A DNA stretch of 60,575 bases from CAVRUD01 sp963849635 (GTDB lineage Bacteria > Chloroflexota > Chloroflexia > Thermomicrobiales > UBA6265). Positions 46,030-54,885 of the stretch are shown here, piece by piece (within the stretch, counting starts at the first letter, position 1; every line of letters begins with the position of its first letter). The notes under the pieces were generated by a model. It was not told the origin of the DNA. It made no database searches and saw only the letters and a list, made by a program, of their open reading frames with translations. The stretch lies in NCBI GenBank assembly GCA_963849635.1, contig CAWKIA010000026.1, positions 1 to 60,575 on the forward strand. The letters run 5' to 3'. The translations under genes were made by a program, and so were the position numbers.

Positions 46030-47392
46030 ATGCCGAGAATCTCACGCGCGTTCCTCTTCCTCTCGCTGCTGACCGCTTTGCTCCTAACACCGCACAGCCC
46101 CGCAACCGCTCGCGGCTGTGGCAGCATCGACACGCTGGCCGCCCCGGATGGCGACGAGCCGGTTGAGCGGTGGCGCTACCTCGATCCCGAGGCCGGCCAC
46201 TACCAGATCACGGGCGAGGACCGCGGCACCCTCTACGCCGGCATCTCCACCCCGGGATGCGCCTACGGGTTCTCGACCTTCGTGGCCCTGGACGACGAGA
46301 CGGGCGAAGCGGAGTGGGAAATCACCGGGGGTAACCTGGATGGCGACGTCTCCGGCTTCGTCGAGCAGTTCGAGGACCGGATCCTCTTCCCGGTCTTCGA
46401 CGGCGAAGTGTCCGGGCTGACCGCGGTGGATGCCGCCACCGGCGAGGCGGCCTGGAGCCTGGAGGGAGAGAACACTTTCCTCGATCCGGTAGGCGTGGTC
46501 GACAACCTCCTTATCGTCCTGGAGAGCGACCTCGAACGCTCGATCGTGACGGCGGTTGAGGTGGAGTCCGGCGAGCCGATCTGGTCGGTGGCGCTGGACG
46601 GCTATACGAGCAACTTCTTCCTTTCGGACGAGGCGCTGATCGCTCCCCTGCGCACGGGCGAGGCCGACTCGTTCCGTTGGGAGACCATCGCCCTGGACCC
46701 CGAAGACGGCGACGAACTGTGGTCGCTGCCCAAGGGCGACGTCGAGATCAGCGTCCGGGCCGAGGACAACGGCCTGGCCTACGCGATCGCCGGGGATCCG
46801 TTCCTGGCGGCGGAGGCGGCAATTGCGCTCGACCCCGCCACCGGCGACGAGGTCTGGCGGACCGAGTTCGATCCCGAAGATCTGTGGCTCTTCTCCGGGA
46901 TCGTTGATGAAGGGCTGCTATTGCGCGGTGGCCTCCTGGGAGAAGTCTCACTCCTGGTCCTCGCCCCGGAGACCGGGGACGAACTGTGGCGCGCCGAGGA
47001 GTTGGAGAACCGGGCCGGTCTCCCGAATACCGTGGTGCAGCACACGGACGACCTCGCCGTCGTCGAGTGGACCGACGATGCTGAGGGCGTCGTCACCCTG
47101 ACCGGCATCGATCTCGAATCGGGCGAGGAGGTCTGGACCTCGGATCCGATCGCCTATGGGATCGGCTACCGGCTGACGGTGTCGGAGGAGACGGGGCAGG
47201 CCTACATTGCCGCCAACTTCGGCGCGTCATCGGGGCTTCATGCCCTGGACCTGGAAGACGGCTCGCTCGTCTGGGACGCCGCCTACGACGACCTGAGCGA
47301 GCCGGAGATCCTGAGCATCACCGACGAGACGCGTCTACCTCTCCGCCTCGACAGCGGACCAGACATTCCTGATCGCCCTGGAGACCGACTGA
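46030..47392 (+). CDS. Secreted PQQ-type beta-propeller protein (C-terminal frameshift)
   Basis: About 453 residues. A signal peptide (RAFLFLSLLTALLLTPHS) is followed by beta-propeller repeats of the PQQ-binding-like type. Each contains an Ala/Leu-Asp-x-x-Thr-Gly-x-x-x-Trp turn: ALDDETGEAEW, AVDAATGEAAW, ALDPATGDEVW, VLAPETGDELW, GIDLESGEEVW and ALDLEDGSLVW. About seven blades are visible. One extra base near 47334 breaks the frame. Corrected, it ends VYLSASTADQTFLIALETD at 47392 instead of 47439. No quinoprotein catalytic residues can be claimed, and a scaffold or binding role is as likely. It is convergent with the FabF-like gene. Confidence 0.85.
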
Positions 47393-47508
47393 CCGCGGGG
47401 ACAACCGCCGCGCCATCGCCTGCGCGCAACCGCCTGTAGGGGCGCGATGGCATGCGCCCTCTCCCCGACCACCGCCGTTAGGTGGTGCCAACTTGGCCGC
47501 ATTCGATG

Positions 47509-48795
47509 TTACGGCCGCGCGAACAGTACCGAGGCGTTCTGCCCACCAAACCCAAACCCGTTCGCAATTGCCGCGCGGACCGGCATCTGGCGGGCGGTGT
47601 GGGGGACGTAGTCGAGGTCGCAGTCCGGATCTGGGTCGTCGAGGTTGATCGTTGGGGGGACCACGCCGTCCCGGATCGCCAGGACGCAGGTCACCGCCGC
47701 CAGCGCCGCCGCCGCACCGAGCAGGTGCCCGACCAGCGACTTGGACGCGGAGACGGCCATCCGGTCGGCGTGCTCGCCAAAGGCAGTCCGGATCGCATTC
47801 GTTTCGGCGATGTCCCCGACCTTGGTGCTGGTCGCGTGGGCCGCCACGTAGTCGACATGCTCCGGGCGGAGTCCGGATCGCTCCAGGGCGATGCTCATGG
47901 CGCGGGCGGCCTGGGCCCCGCTCGGATCGGGGCTGGTCAGGTGGTAGGCGTCGGAGGTGGCGCCCGCGCCCGGGACGAACGCCAAAACCGTCGCCCCCCG
48001 GCGGACGGCGTGCTCTTCCGACTCGAGGATCATCGCCGCCGCCCCCTCGGAGAGGACGAAGCCGTCGCGGCTGGCCGCGAACGGGCGGCTCACCCGGGCC
48101 GGATCGCCGTTGCCCGGCGAGAGCGCCCCCAGTGCCGCATACCCGGCGATCCCGAGCGGAGTCAACGTCGCGTCGGTCCCACCGGCGATCACCACATCGG
48201 CCTCGCCCCGCTCGATCATCGTGATCCCGTCGAGGATGGCCTGAGTGCCGCTCGCGCAGGCAGCCGCCGGCGTGACCGTGGGACCGTGCAGGCCCAGCGC
48301 CAACGAGATCTGGCTGCCGCCCATGTTCGGCAGGCTGAGCGGGATGGTAAGCGGGCCGACCCGGGCCGCCCCGTGTTCCCGAAGCGCCGCCACGGCCTTC
48401 TCCAGGCTGGCGATGCCGCCGTGGCAGGAGGCGATCGCCGTCGCGATCCGGTTCCGGTTCTCGTCGGTCACCGTCAGGTTCGCCATCGCGATCGCCTCGC
48501 GGGCGGCCGCGACCGCGTACCGGGCGAAAGCGTCCATCCGCCCAGCCGAGCGGCGGTCCATGTGGTCACCGGCCTTGAAGTCCGGCACCTCACCCCCGAT
48601 CCGAACCGGCAGATCGGCGGTGTCGAACCCCGTGATGGGGCGGATGGCTGAGCGGCCCGCCAGCATCCCCTCCCAGAGCCGGGCAACCCCCACCCCGAAC
48701 GGGGTCACGGCGCCCAGGCCCGTGACAACGACCCGAGGTTTGGACAGGACCGCGCCCGGGGCAGAGCGCAGCAGGGACGGCGACGTTGGGATCAT
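47509..48795 (-). CDS. fabF: Beta-ketoacyl-ACP synthase II
   Basis: 428 residues. The active-site Cys lies in TPAAACASGTQAI (about residue 165), the two His in AAHATSTKVGD (about 303) and SKSLVGHLLGAA (about 340), and the C-terminal signature is NGFGFGGQNASV. It condenses malonyl-ACP with acyl-ACP in fatty-acid elongation. The common HGTST motif is HATST here. The start MIPTSPSLLRS was preferred, since the upstream extension is not coding-like. It is isolated from other fab genes, so it may be an extra copy or serve a special fatty acid. Gene symbol given on family similarity. Confidence 0.9.
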   Translation of the reverse strand: MIPTSPSLLRSAPGAVLSKPRVVVTGLGAVTPFGVGVARLWEGMLAGRSAIRPITGFDTADLPVRIGGEVPDFKAGDHMDRRSAGRMDAFARYAVAAAREAIAMANLTVTDENRNRIATAIASCHGGIASLEKAVAALREHGAARVGPLTIPLSLPNMGGSQISLALGLHGPTVTPAAACASGTQAILDGITMIERGEADVVIAGGTDATLTPLGIAGYAALGALSPGNGDPARVSRPFAASRDGFVLSEGAAAMILESEEHAVRRGATVLAFVPGAGATSDAYHLTSPDPSGAQAARAMSIALERSGLRPEHVDYVAAHATSTKVGDIAETNAIRTAFGEHADRMAVSASKSLVGHLLGAAAALAAVTCVLAIRDGVVPPTINLDDPDPDCDLDYVPHTARQMPVRAAIANGFGFGGQNASVLFARP

Positions 48796-49090
48796 CCGAT
48801 TCCTCAATGTGACGTGATCGACAGACCGCGCCGGGCGAGCGTGCCTGGCTGGGGCAACGACGAATTTGCGTCCGCCCGGAGCCTGATTGTCCAGAGGACG
48901 CGGCGTGCTTGTCTTGGGCCGGGACGAACCTATCTTCTTGATATCCACCTGTCAAGCTCGAGGTCAACCTGGAGAGCCAGCGATCTCCCCCGAAACCAGG
49001 TCTGCCCATGCGGATGGTCCTCGATGGAAGACGACACCTGGACGGGACTAATGCGCTCACCGAACACCGTGGCCGCCGTCGCCGCTCGCC

Positions 49091-49172
49091 TCGGAGCGGC
49101 TGTCGGGTTCAGCCCGGGCCAACCCTGGGCCAACCCTGGGCCAACCTTGGGCCGTGAGCCCTGGGCGGCAGG
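49091..49172. repeat. Palindromic element A, copy 3 (right half)
   Basis: It starts near TCGGAGCGGCTG and AGCCCGGGCC, then carries three tandem copies of an 11-base unit (GGGCCAACCCT with small changes), and ends GGGCCGTGAGCCCTGGGCGG. Copy 1 has one unit at this place, so the tandem number varies. It lies in the 638-base gap 48796-49433, which has no gene. Confidence 0.8.
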
Positions 49173-49262
49173 GAACACGCGGTCAACCATTCCCACGAGC
49201 GCTCTAGCGCGTCGATCTGGTCTGCGATCGGGATGTGCGTCCCACCCTTGCTAATCAGAGAA

Positions 49263-49305
49263 CCCGGTGCCCCGGTTGGCTTCCGCCGCCAACCGGGGCA
49301 CCGGG
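49263..49305. other. Perfect 17-bp stem hairpin
   Basis: CCCGGTGCCCCGGTTGG at 49263-49279 pairs exactly with 49289-49305 around a 9-base loop. It lies 129 bases upstream of the secreted-protein gene at 49434. No gene ends before it on the plus strand, so it may end a small RNA or an unseen transcript, or form a leader structure. Confidence 0.65.
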
Positions 49306-49433
49306 CCCGTTTGCCGCTGTGCTATCCGTTGGACAGGATGAACCCGGGCGCGGCCGTGCTCTAGAGGCTGTTGTGAACTTGGTACGCTTGCGCCACGGCA
49401 ACGACGCCTTCGGGAAAATGGGAGGGTTGAAGC

Positions 49434-50051
49434 ATGTACCGGCTCCTCGCTTCGGGGTTGGTTGGGATCGCGCTCGCGGCGAAGGTCGCGTTGCCCGTCG
49501 GCGACCAGGGGACGCCCGTGGCGCTCACGACGGTACCGGTGGCCTCGGACTGCGACGTCGACCCGCGCTCGCTCGAGGGCGTCCTGGCCCTGGTCGACAA
49601 CGCGACGCCGGTCCCCGGATTCGCCGCCGTCGCCAGTGAAGCCGACCTCCCGCAGGGGAGCCCCGCGGACGCGGCGACGGTGGCCGCGGTGACGGCCGTC
49701 GAGGTGGCGTTCGTGGCCTGCGTGGGCGCCGGCGACTGGCCGCGCGTGCTGGCGCTCATGACCGACGACGCGGTCCTGCGGAACTACCCAGAGAGTCCCA
49801 AGCGAGTCGCCGAGTTGTTCGGCTCCGTCGGCACGCCGCCCGTCGCCGGCGTCCAGTACGTCCTCGTGGCGGTGCGGGACGTGCGGCTCCTTTCCGACGG
49901 GCGCATCGGCGCCGTCGTCGAGCTCGGGGTGGTCGATACACCCGGCCCTCGGACCATCGACGTCACCTTCCACATCTTGCGGGAGGTCGCCGCGCCGGGG
50001 GGCGGCACCCGCCTGCTGCTGGACGAGGAGATCGAGATCGCCGCGCCGTAG
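49434..50051 (+). CDS. Secreted NTF2/SnoaL-like protein
   Basis: 205 residues from an ATG behind GGGAGGG. A signal-like N-terminus (MYRLLASGLVGIALAAKVAL) and a linker with one Cys (VASDCDVDPRSL) precede a domain of about 125 residues. ATVAAVTAVEVAFVACVGAGDW, then VLALMTDDAVLRNYPESP and GVVDTPGPRTIDVTFHILRE fit the cone-like NTF2/SnoaL fold common in Chloroflexota secreted proteins. Ligand and role are unknown. It stands alone on the plus strand, between the FabF-like gene and a minus-strand hydrolase. Confidence 0.75.
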   Translation: MYRLLASGLVGIALAAKVALPVGDQGTPVALTTVPVASDCDVDPRSLEGVLALVDNATPVPGFAAVASEADLPQGSPADAATVAAVTAVEVAFVACVGAGDWPRVLALMTDDAVLRNYPESPKRVAELFGSVGTPPVAGVQYVLVAVRDVRLLSDGRIGAVVELGVVDTPGPRTIDVTFHILREVAAPGGGTRLLLDEEIEIAAP

Positions 50052-50139
50052 CGCCGGGCGGGGACGACGTTCGCCCGAAATGCGGGGCGAGGGCCTTCGC
50101 CTGCCTGATGCAGCGCTCGCCCCGAGTCCATAACTGGCT

Positions 50140-50958
50140 CTAGGGGAGGGCCCGGACAAAGGTCGCGATGTCGGCCGCGACCTGCGCCGGGTCCTCCCAA
50201 TGGGAGGCATGGCCGGCCCCGGGGTAGACGATCAGGTGGGTGTCGGGAATCGTCCCTTCGAGGGCCCGCTGCGCCGCGATCGGCGCGAGCTCGTCCCGCT
50301 CGCCCGCCAGGAGCAGCGTCGGGACGGCAATGTGCCCAAGCTCGGCCGGAAAGTCGGTCGCGAGCAGCCGAGCGAACGCTTCGCGCCAGATCGAGGCCGG
50401 CACCAGCAGGCTCTCCGCGACCGCGGTCGCAATCAGCGATTCCGGCACCGGGCGGGCGACGGTACTCGCCTGGAACTCGTAGACGAAGGCCGGATCGAGC
50501 GGATCGTCCATCCCGGCCAGCGCCTCCTGCACCCCCAAGAGGTCCGGGTTGCCCCGCCACGTTGGGGCGGACCCGATCAGCACCAGACCGCGGCAGCGCC
50601 CCGGGTGATCGAGGACGAACCGCTGGGCCACGCTGCTGCCCATCGAGTGCCCGGCAATGATTGCCTGGTCCAGGTTCAGCGCATCGAGGAAGGCGGCGAC
50701 GTCCCCGGCATAGTCCGCCAGGCGGTACCCGGACGCGGGCCGGTCTGCCTCACCGTGGCCGCGCAAGGTCAGGGCGAAGGCCCGGATACCCGCCGGGAGG
50801 TGGGGCAACACTGGCTCAAACGACCGCCAGGAGTCGGTGATACCGTGCAAGAAAACGACGGGGGTGCCAGTGGGATCTCCGGATTCAACGTACGGCAGTG
50901 TGACGCCGGTCGCGAGGGGGACGAACCGGGGGAGCAGAGGGGTTTGAACGGTCGACAT
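50140..50958 (-). CDS. Alpha/beta hydrolase
   Basis: 272 residues from MSTVQTPLL, chosen because GGAG lies eight bases upstream. The fold markers are the oxyanion HGITDSW, the nucleophile elbow AGHSMGSS (Ser about residue 98), the acid in LLAGERDELAP and the His in GAGHASHWEDP. The substrate cannot be assigned. The sequence is closest in style to haloalkane-dehalogenase/lipolactonase-like hydrolases, but the His-Gly-Ile oxyanion and no second Trp argue against a dehalogenase. It is intact and downstream of a methyltransferase remnant on the same strand. Confidence 0.88.
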   Translation of the reverse strand: MSTVQTPLLPRFVPLATGVTLPYVESGDPTGTPVVFLHGITDSWRSFEPVLPHLPAGIRAFALTLRGHGEADRPASGYRLADYAGDVAAFLDALNLDQAIIAGHSMGSSVAQRFVLDHPGRCRGLVLIGSAPTWRGNPDLLGVQEALAGMDDPLDPAFVYEFQASTVARPVPESLIATAVAESLLVPASIWREAFARLLATDFPAELGHIAVPTLLLAGERDELAPIAAQRALEGTIPDTHLIVYPGAGHASHWEDPAQVAADIATFVRALP

Positions 50959-51125
50959 CGTGGACTCCATGCGTGAACCGACCGCCACCGGACGAACGCT
51001 CGCCGGTGGTGGTCGCGGGCTGCGGCCCCACCCGTGTCACAGGGTGCCTGTCCGCGTGCCGATACGCATCTGCCATTTGACGTATTCCGCCGGGCAGGAT
51101 TGGTGGAACGGCGATCCGGACCCTG

Positions 51126-51780
51126 CTACCGTTTGCTGAATACGGCGTGCCCCAGAGCCCAGACGAATCCGCCGGGTCGAGCTTTTCGACGGTTAATCCC
51201 GCCTGGGCGAAGAGCGACTCCAACTGCTCCCGCGAAAAGGCCTGGTAAAAGCCGATCTGCATGTTGAAGTAGTTGCCGTGGATCTTGTTGCGCCCGGAGA
51301 GGCGGCGCTTGAGTTGCTCCAGTTGTGAGCGGGCCTCGCCGGCGGCGTGGGGATCGGTGCGGAAGCTAATCAGCCCTGGCCCATCGGTGAAGGCGGACAT
51401 CGCCCGCAGGGCCGCGACCTGCCGTTGCTCTGAGAGGGGGAGCGACAGGCTGCCCCGGTCCAGGATCGCAGGGTCGAACCGGGGCAGGGTAGTGAGGTCG
51501 GCGGCTTCTCCTCCCAGCAGGGTGGGCGCGAGATGGGCGAGATCCGCGTCGTTGGCCCGGTAGGCCGTGAGTTGGAGACCCTCAGGGATGTGCCTCGCCA
51601 CACCGGCGACCAGCGGCCCCGACGGCTCGAAGGCATCCACCTCGTAGCCCCTTCGGGCCGGGGCCGGCACGCCTCGCCGCGACATCCTGCCACTTCCGCA
51701 CTGCTGGTGAAAGGCGGGCTTGGACCACAAGCGGTTGGGGTCGTCCGACCACCGCCGCCCCAACGGGTCGACCGCTTCAC
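51126..51780 (-). pseudogene. SAM-dependent methyltransferase remnant
   Basis: The C-terminal two thirds are clear: ARRGYEVDAFEPSGPLV (strand 2 of the Rossmann core), AALRAMSAFTDGPGLISF and FYQAFSREQLESLFAQAGL. The glycine-rich motif I is split between frames (AEVAGCRGEACR). The canonical end HAVFSKR with a stop at 51126-51128 is in another frame from the central part. The N-terminus is not recognisable. At least three frame changes are needed. It could be a broken gene or an accumulation of indel errors. The substrate is unknown. Confidence 0.6.
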
Positions 51781-52124
51781 CGAGAACGCGGGAGAGCCAG
51801 GAAGTCGTGGCGAGGCGTGAGCGCGCGCCTTTTCGTAGAAATTCCCCGGTAGCCCTCCAGACCCCCCGATGGTGTCCGCAACTCACCACCGGCGCCCACC
51901 ATCAGGCCGTTGGAGTACAGCCAATCCCAGGCTTCGTTGACGGCATCAAGGATGGCAGGGCGATTGTATTCAGGACCCAACGAGGTGACGCGCCCGTTTA
52001 CTCGAACAAAGCTATTCCGGTGTATGGCCCTGCCGGGCTCCTCCGTGAAACGGCGCAGCATGGATAGCCCCAAGACGTCGATCGGGAGCAAGGGGATTTG
52101 GTCCGAGGAGGGTGTCCACGCCAT
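51777..52124 (-). CDS. Small protein of unknown function, possibly the 5' part of a larger broken gene
   Basis: 115 residues: MAWTPSSDQIPLLPIDVLGL, then FTEEPGRAIHRNSFVRVN and ILDAVNEAWDWLYSNGLMV. The last segment looks like a winged-helix or helical domain seen at the N-terminus of TIGR02391-like proteins, but this is a weak resemblance. The C-terminal 30 residues (KRRALTPRHDFLALP) are less convincing and probably follow a frameshift. It overlaps the methyltransferase remnant by a few bases. No functional statement is justified. Confidence 0.4.
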   Translation of the reverse strand: MAWTPSSDQIPLLPIDVLGLSMLRRFTEEPGRAIHRNSFVRVNGRVTSLGPEYNRPAILDAVNEAWDWLYSNGLMVGAGGELRTPSGGLEGYRGISTKRRALTPRHDFLALPRSR

Positions 52125-52187
52125 GTGACAAGCGTACCGATCTTCGGTCGATCTCTATTGTCAGGCCGCGCCGGTGGCTGCCGCGCC

Positions 52188-52709
52188 TTACGCCTGCTCG
52201 GCGACCGGCTCGGCGTGATGGGCTCCCTGGCCGTGCGCCAGGTAGTTCTCGACGAACAGCAGTCCGGCCTCGCCGGCGCGCTGGACCATCCGCAGCAGGG
52301 TCTCCATGCTGGAGACCTCCTCCAGTTGCTCCTCGACGAACCACGCCAGCGTGTTCCGCGTGGTGTGGTCGTTCTCCTTGATCGCCTGGTCCATCAAGCC
52401 GTTGATCTGCTTGGTGACGGTCAGCTCCCGGTCGAGCGATAGCTTGACCGCCTCCTCCGCCGCGCGAAACCCGCTCTTGACCGCCGGTATCGCCGGGATG
52501 GCGACCTTGCCGCCGGCGTCGACGACGTACTTGACGAAGCGCATCGCGTGCTCGCGCTCCTCCTCCGCCTGCCGGTAGAAGTGGCGGGCCAGCGTCGGCA
52601 GCGCCTCGCCGTCGAAGTAGGTGGCGATCGCCACGTACTGGAGCATCGCCGCGAACTCGTGACCGATCTGCTCGTTGATAGCGTCGTTCATCTTGGGGCT
52701 GATCAGCAT
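52188..52709 (-). CDS. Non-haem ferritin
   Basis: 173 residues from MLISPKMNDAINEQI, with GAGAGGAGG upstream. The four-helix ferritin fold shows ferroxidase-type ligands: Glu18 in GHEFAAMLQY, the cluster EEEREHAMRF (about 49-58, with Glu and His54), and Glu residues in WFVEEQLEEVSSME (about 127-140). No haem-binding Met pattern of bacterioferritin was identified. It stores or detoxifies iron as a 24-mer. The C-terminal tail (GQGAHHAEPVAEQ) is His-containing and longer than the minimum. It appears monocistronic. Confidence 0.92.
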   Translation of the reverse strand: MLISPKMNDAINEQIGHEFAAMLQYVAIATYFDGEALPTLARHFYRQAEEEREHAMRFVKYVVDAGGKVAIPAIPAVKSGFRAAEEAVKLSLDRELTVTKQINGLMDQAIKENDHTTRNTLAWFVEEQLEEVSSMETLLRMVQRAGEAGLLFVENYLAHGQGAHHAEPVAEQA

Positions 52710-53358
52710 GATGGACCTCCTCTCCAGGCCGTCGGCAACGCGCCGATTCATTCCATCGTACCGCTCCATCGTACTGCTCGCTCTCGACCCCGGCGATCCC
52801 GACATCGCGGGTGGGCGCTGACGTCGAGCCGAACGAGATCTCGTTCTCGGGCACGTCCCCTATCCCGGACATGCTCGCGACGTTTCACGATGCGCCGACA
52901 TCGATGCCGCCGACCTGCTGGTTGGCGTCGAGCCGATCCTCGGCATGATCAACTGGGCGCTCCACCCGATCGATGGGTATGCCTCCATGCTCTCCTCCCC
53001 CCGTCTCCGCGACCGCCCGTTGTTCCACTAATCAGCCTTAGTGAGAAGTCACGACCCGTTGGGGCAGGCCCTCCTTGTCTGCCTGCGCCTGATTCTGGGC
53101 CCCTCCGCCGGGCCGTGGCCGAGCATGGAGACGATCGCGGCGATGCGGGGGCACCCCGTGGCGGCGGGGGCGATCGGCAAGCTGGAGGCGCTGTGCGCGG
53201 AGGCCGAGCTGGGCACCGACCTGGTGGCGGCGACGGCGGGCGAGGACCCCCGGGTCACGTAACGCTCCACGGCCCCGTCCCTCGCCCGCCCACTCGGTGC
53301 ACCAGGTTCTGCCATGAAGACATCACGCTGAGGGGAAGCGTGCGATGCCGCCTGCCGC
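52710..53358. other. Intergenic region with possible protein-coding remnants
   Basis: On the plus strand, about 52897-53032 reads ADLLVGVEPILGMINWALHP and ends RLRDRPLFH before a stop. Positions 53041-53262 are open for 73 residues including PSMETIAAMRGHPVAAGAIG. Both look more protein-like than random frames of this GC content, but I recognise neither and see no start signal. They may be the end of a decayed gene. Confidence 0.35.
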
Positions 53359-54420
53359 TCAGTGGCAGGTGCCTTCGCCGGCGTCGGTGAAGCTCTGCCC
53401 CGCCACGGGCAGGAAGCGCCACTCGTAGTGGTCGGGGTACAGCGTCAGTTCCAGCACCCCGTGGGCGGTGCTGTTGCGGACCTCGCTGTTGGCAACGACG
53501 TGGTCGAAGGGGAAGAGGTCGGCGCCGCCGGTGCCGACGACGATCTCGCGCACCCCCGTGGGGCTGGCGGTGCCGCTGCCGTCCATCGGGGCGAAGCGCT
53601 CGTAGTCGTGGGCGTGGCCGGCGAGGTACAACTCGACGCCGGCGTCGGCCGCGGCCTGCCAGAAGGCCTGCATCTGCCGGTCGTTCCCGTGCGTGCCGTC
53701 GGAGGACCAGCGCGGGTGGTGGGTGGCGACGATCTGGCAGCCGGGGTGGGCGGCCAACTCGGCCCTGAGCCACCGCTCCTGCGGCGAACCGGCGGCACAG
53801 CGGTTCGGGACATTCGGGTTCGCGTCACGGAAGCACTCGCTGTTGAGCACGACCACGTGCCAGTCCCCCAGGTCGTAGGCGTAGTACCCGAGGCAGTGGG
53901 CGGGGCAGCCGGGGTCCAGGGGCGTGGCGGCGTCCCCGAAGTAGCCGTAGTAGCCGCTTGCCCCGTCCCCGTTGGTCTCGTACTCGTGGTTGCCGGGCGC
54001 GGGGTGGGTGCGATCCGTGAAGACGCCCCAGGTCGGTTGGTAGTAGGTCGCGTAGTCCAACGCGCTCCCGGACTCGTAGGCGTTGTCGCCCAAGGTCTGC
54101 ACGGTTCCCGGTCGGCCGTTGATGATCGCGGCGGTGTGCGCCTGGGCGCCGCCCGACTCGGCGATGTCGCCGGCGACGAGCAGGATAGCCGGGGTTCCCG
54201 GAGAAGGAGCCTCGGCGGGCGGCGACCCGAGGAGTGGGTGGAGGATCGCGGGGAGGTCGTCGGCCCGATCGGGCGTTGCCCCGAGCCCGGCTCCGGCAAG
54301 GAGCACCGACGCGGCGAGCAGCCCCGCCAGGATCCCGCGCCGGGCGCCGACGGACGCGCGGGGTCCTGGGCCGTTCGTCGGGGCGCGCCGCCCGGTGCGC
54401 GTGCGCGGAGGATGGATCAT
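53359..54420 (-). CDS. Secreted metallophosphoesterase
   Basis: 353 residues. After an Arg-rich N-region and a hydrophobic signal (RRGILAGLLAASVLLAGAG), the calcineurin-like metal motifs appear in order. They are VAGDIAES, LGDNAYESG, PGNHEYE, ATHHPRW and AGHAHDYERF, giving the Asp/Asn/His set of a dinuclear metal site. The spacing and LGYYAYDLGDWHVVVLNSE fit the purple-acid-phosphatase-like group. It hydrolyses phosphate esters outside the cell. The ATG at 54420 has a GGGGGGC purine run upstream. It is downstream of the LuxR-STAND gene on the same strand. Confidence 0.9.
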   Translation of the reverse strand: MIHPPRTRTGRRAPTNGPGPRASVGARRGILAGLLAASVLLAGAGLGATPDRADDLPAILHPLLGSPPAEAPSPGTPAILLVAGDIAESGGAQAHTAAIINGRPGTVQTLGDNAYESGSALDYATYYQPTWGVFTDRTHPAPGNHEYETNGDGASGYYGYFGDAATPLDPGCPAHCLGYYAYDLGDWHVVVLNSECFRDANPNVPNRCAAGSPQERWLRAELAAHPGCQIVATHHPRWSSDGTHGNDRQMQAFWQAAADAGVELYLAGHAHDYERFAPMDGSGTASPTGVREIVVGTGGADLFPFDHVVANSEVRNSTAHGVLELTLYPDHYEWRFLPVAGQSFTDAGEGTCH

Positions 54421-54885
54421 CGTGCCCCCCTTCTCGGTCCCGGCGAACGGGTCAACCGTCGAACCGGCCGCCCGGCGTCGCGGACGGTGGCGCTGCCGCT
54501 CTCCCGAGACCCATGCGGCGAGCGGCCCCGAGGGCCTCGGCGGAGCGGGGCGAAAACCCCGCGGGTGTCGGCGTACGTACCAGAGAACCGGCGCAAGAGC
54601 AAGCACCGGAACGATCGTGTCGCCTGCGCAGGTACGACCACCGTCCCGCGTGCGCCGCGCCACGTGGGCCGGTGCGGTGGGAGTGTGCTGTGGCCGAATC
54701 ATGGACCCCTTCCCACCAAGCGCCGTCCCGCACGCCAAGATCGGCGCATGCTGCACAGCGGGCGACCGGAGCGGAGGCGACGAGACTCCCGGCGGTCGAA
54801 GCCGAGGTCGAGACCATCGAAGCGTGGCGCCCGCGCGAGGGCGACCCCGACCTGTTGGTCAAGGAGGTTTCGCGTGGTTCCCGAG
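54421..54885. other. Gap between phosphatase and regulator genes
   Basis: About 465 bases. Open frames on both strands are long only because stops are rare. On the plus strand 54778-55012 contains protein-like pieces in shifting frames (EVETIEAWRPREGDPDLLVK, VVPELVGPLAQELA, PVFNIVMADDELLAGDLIAL). They suggest a decayed gene antisense to the tail of the LuxR-type gene. Confidence 0.35.

Noticed and set aside
45063..46072. Several long overlapping frames in the extreme-GC block
   Set aside because: They are open in many frames at once, which reflects absence of A and T rather than coding. The translations are Pro/Arg/Gly/Ala only.
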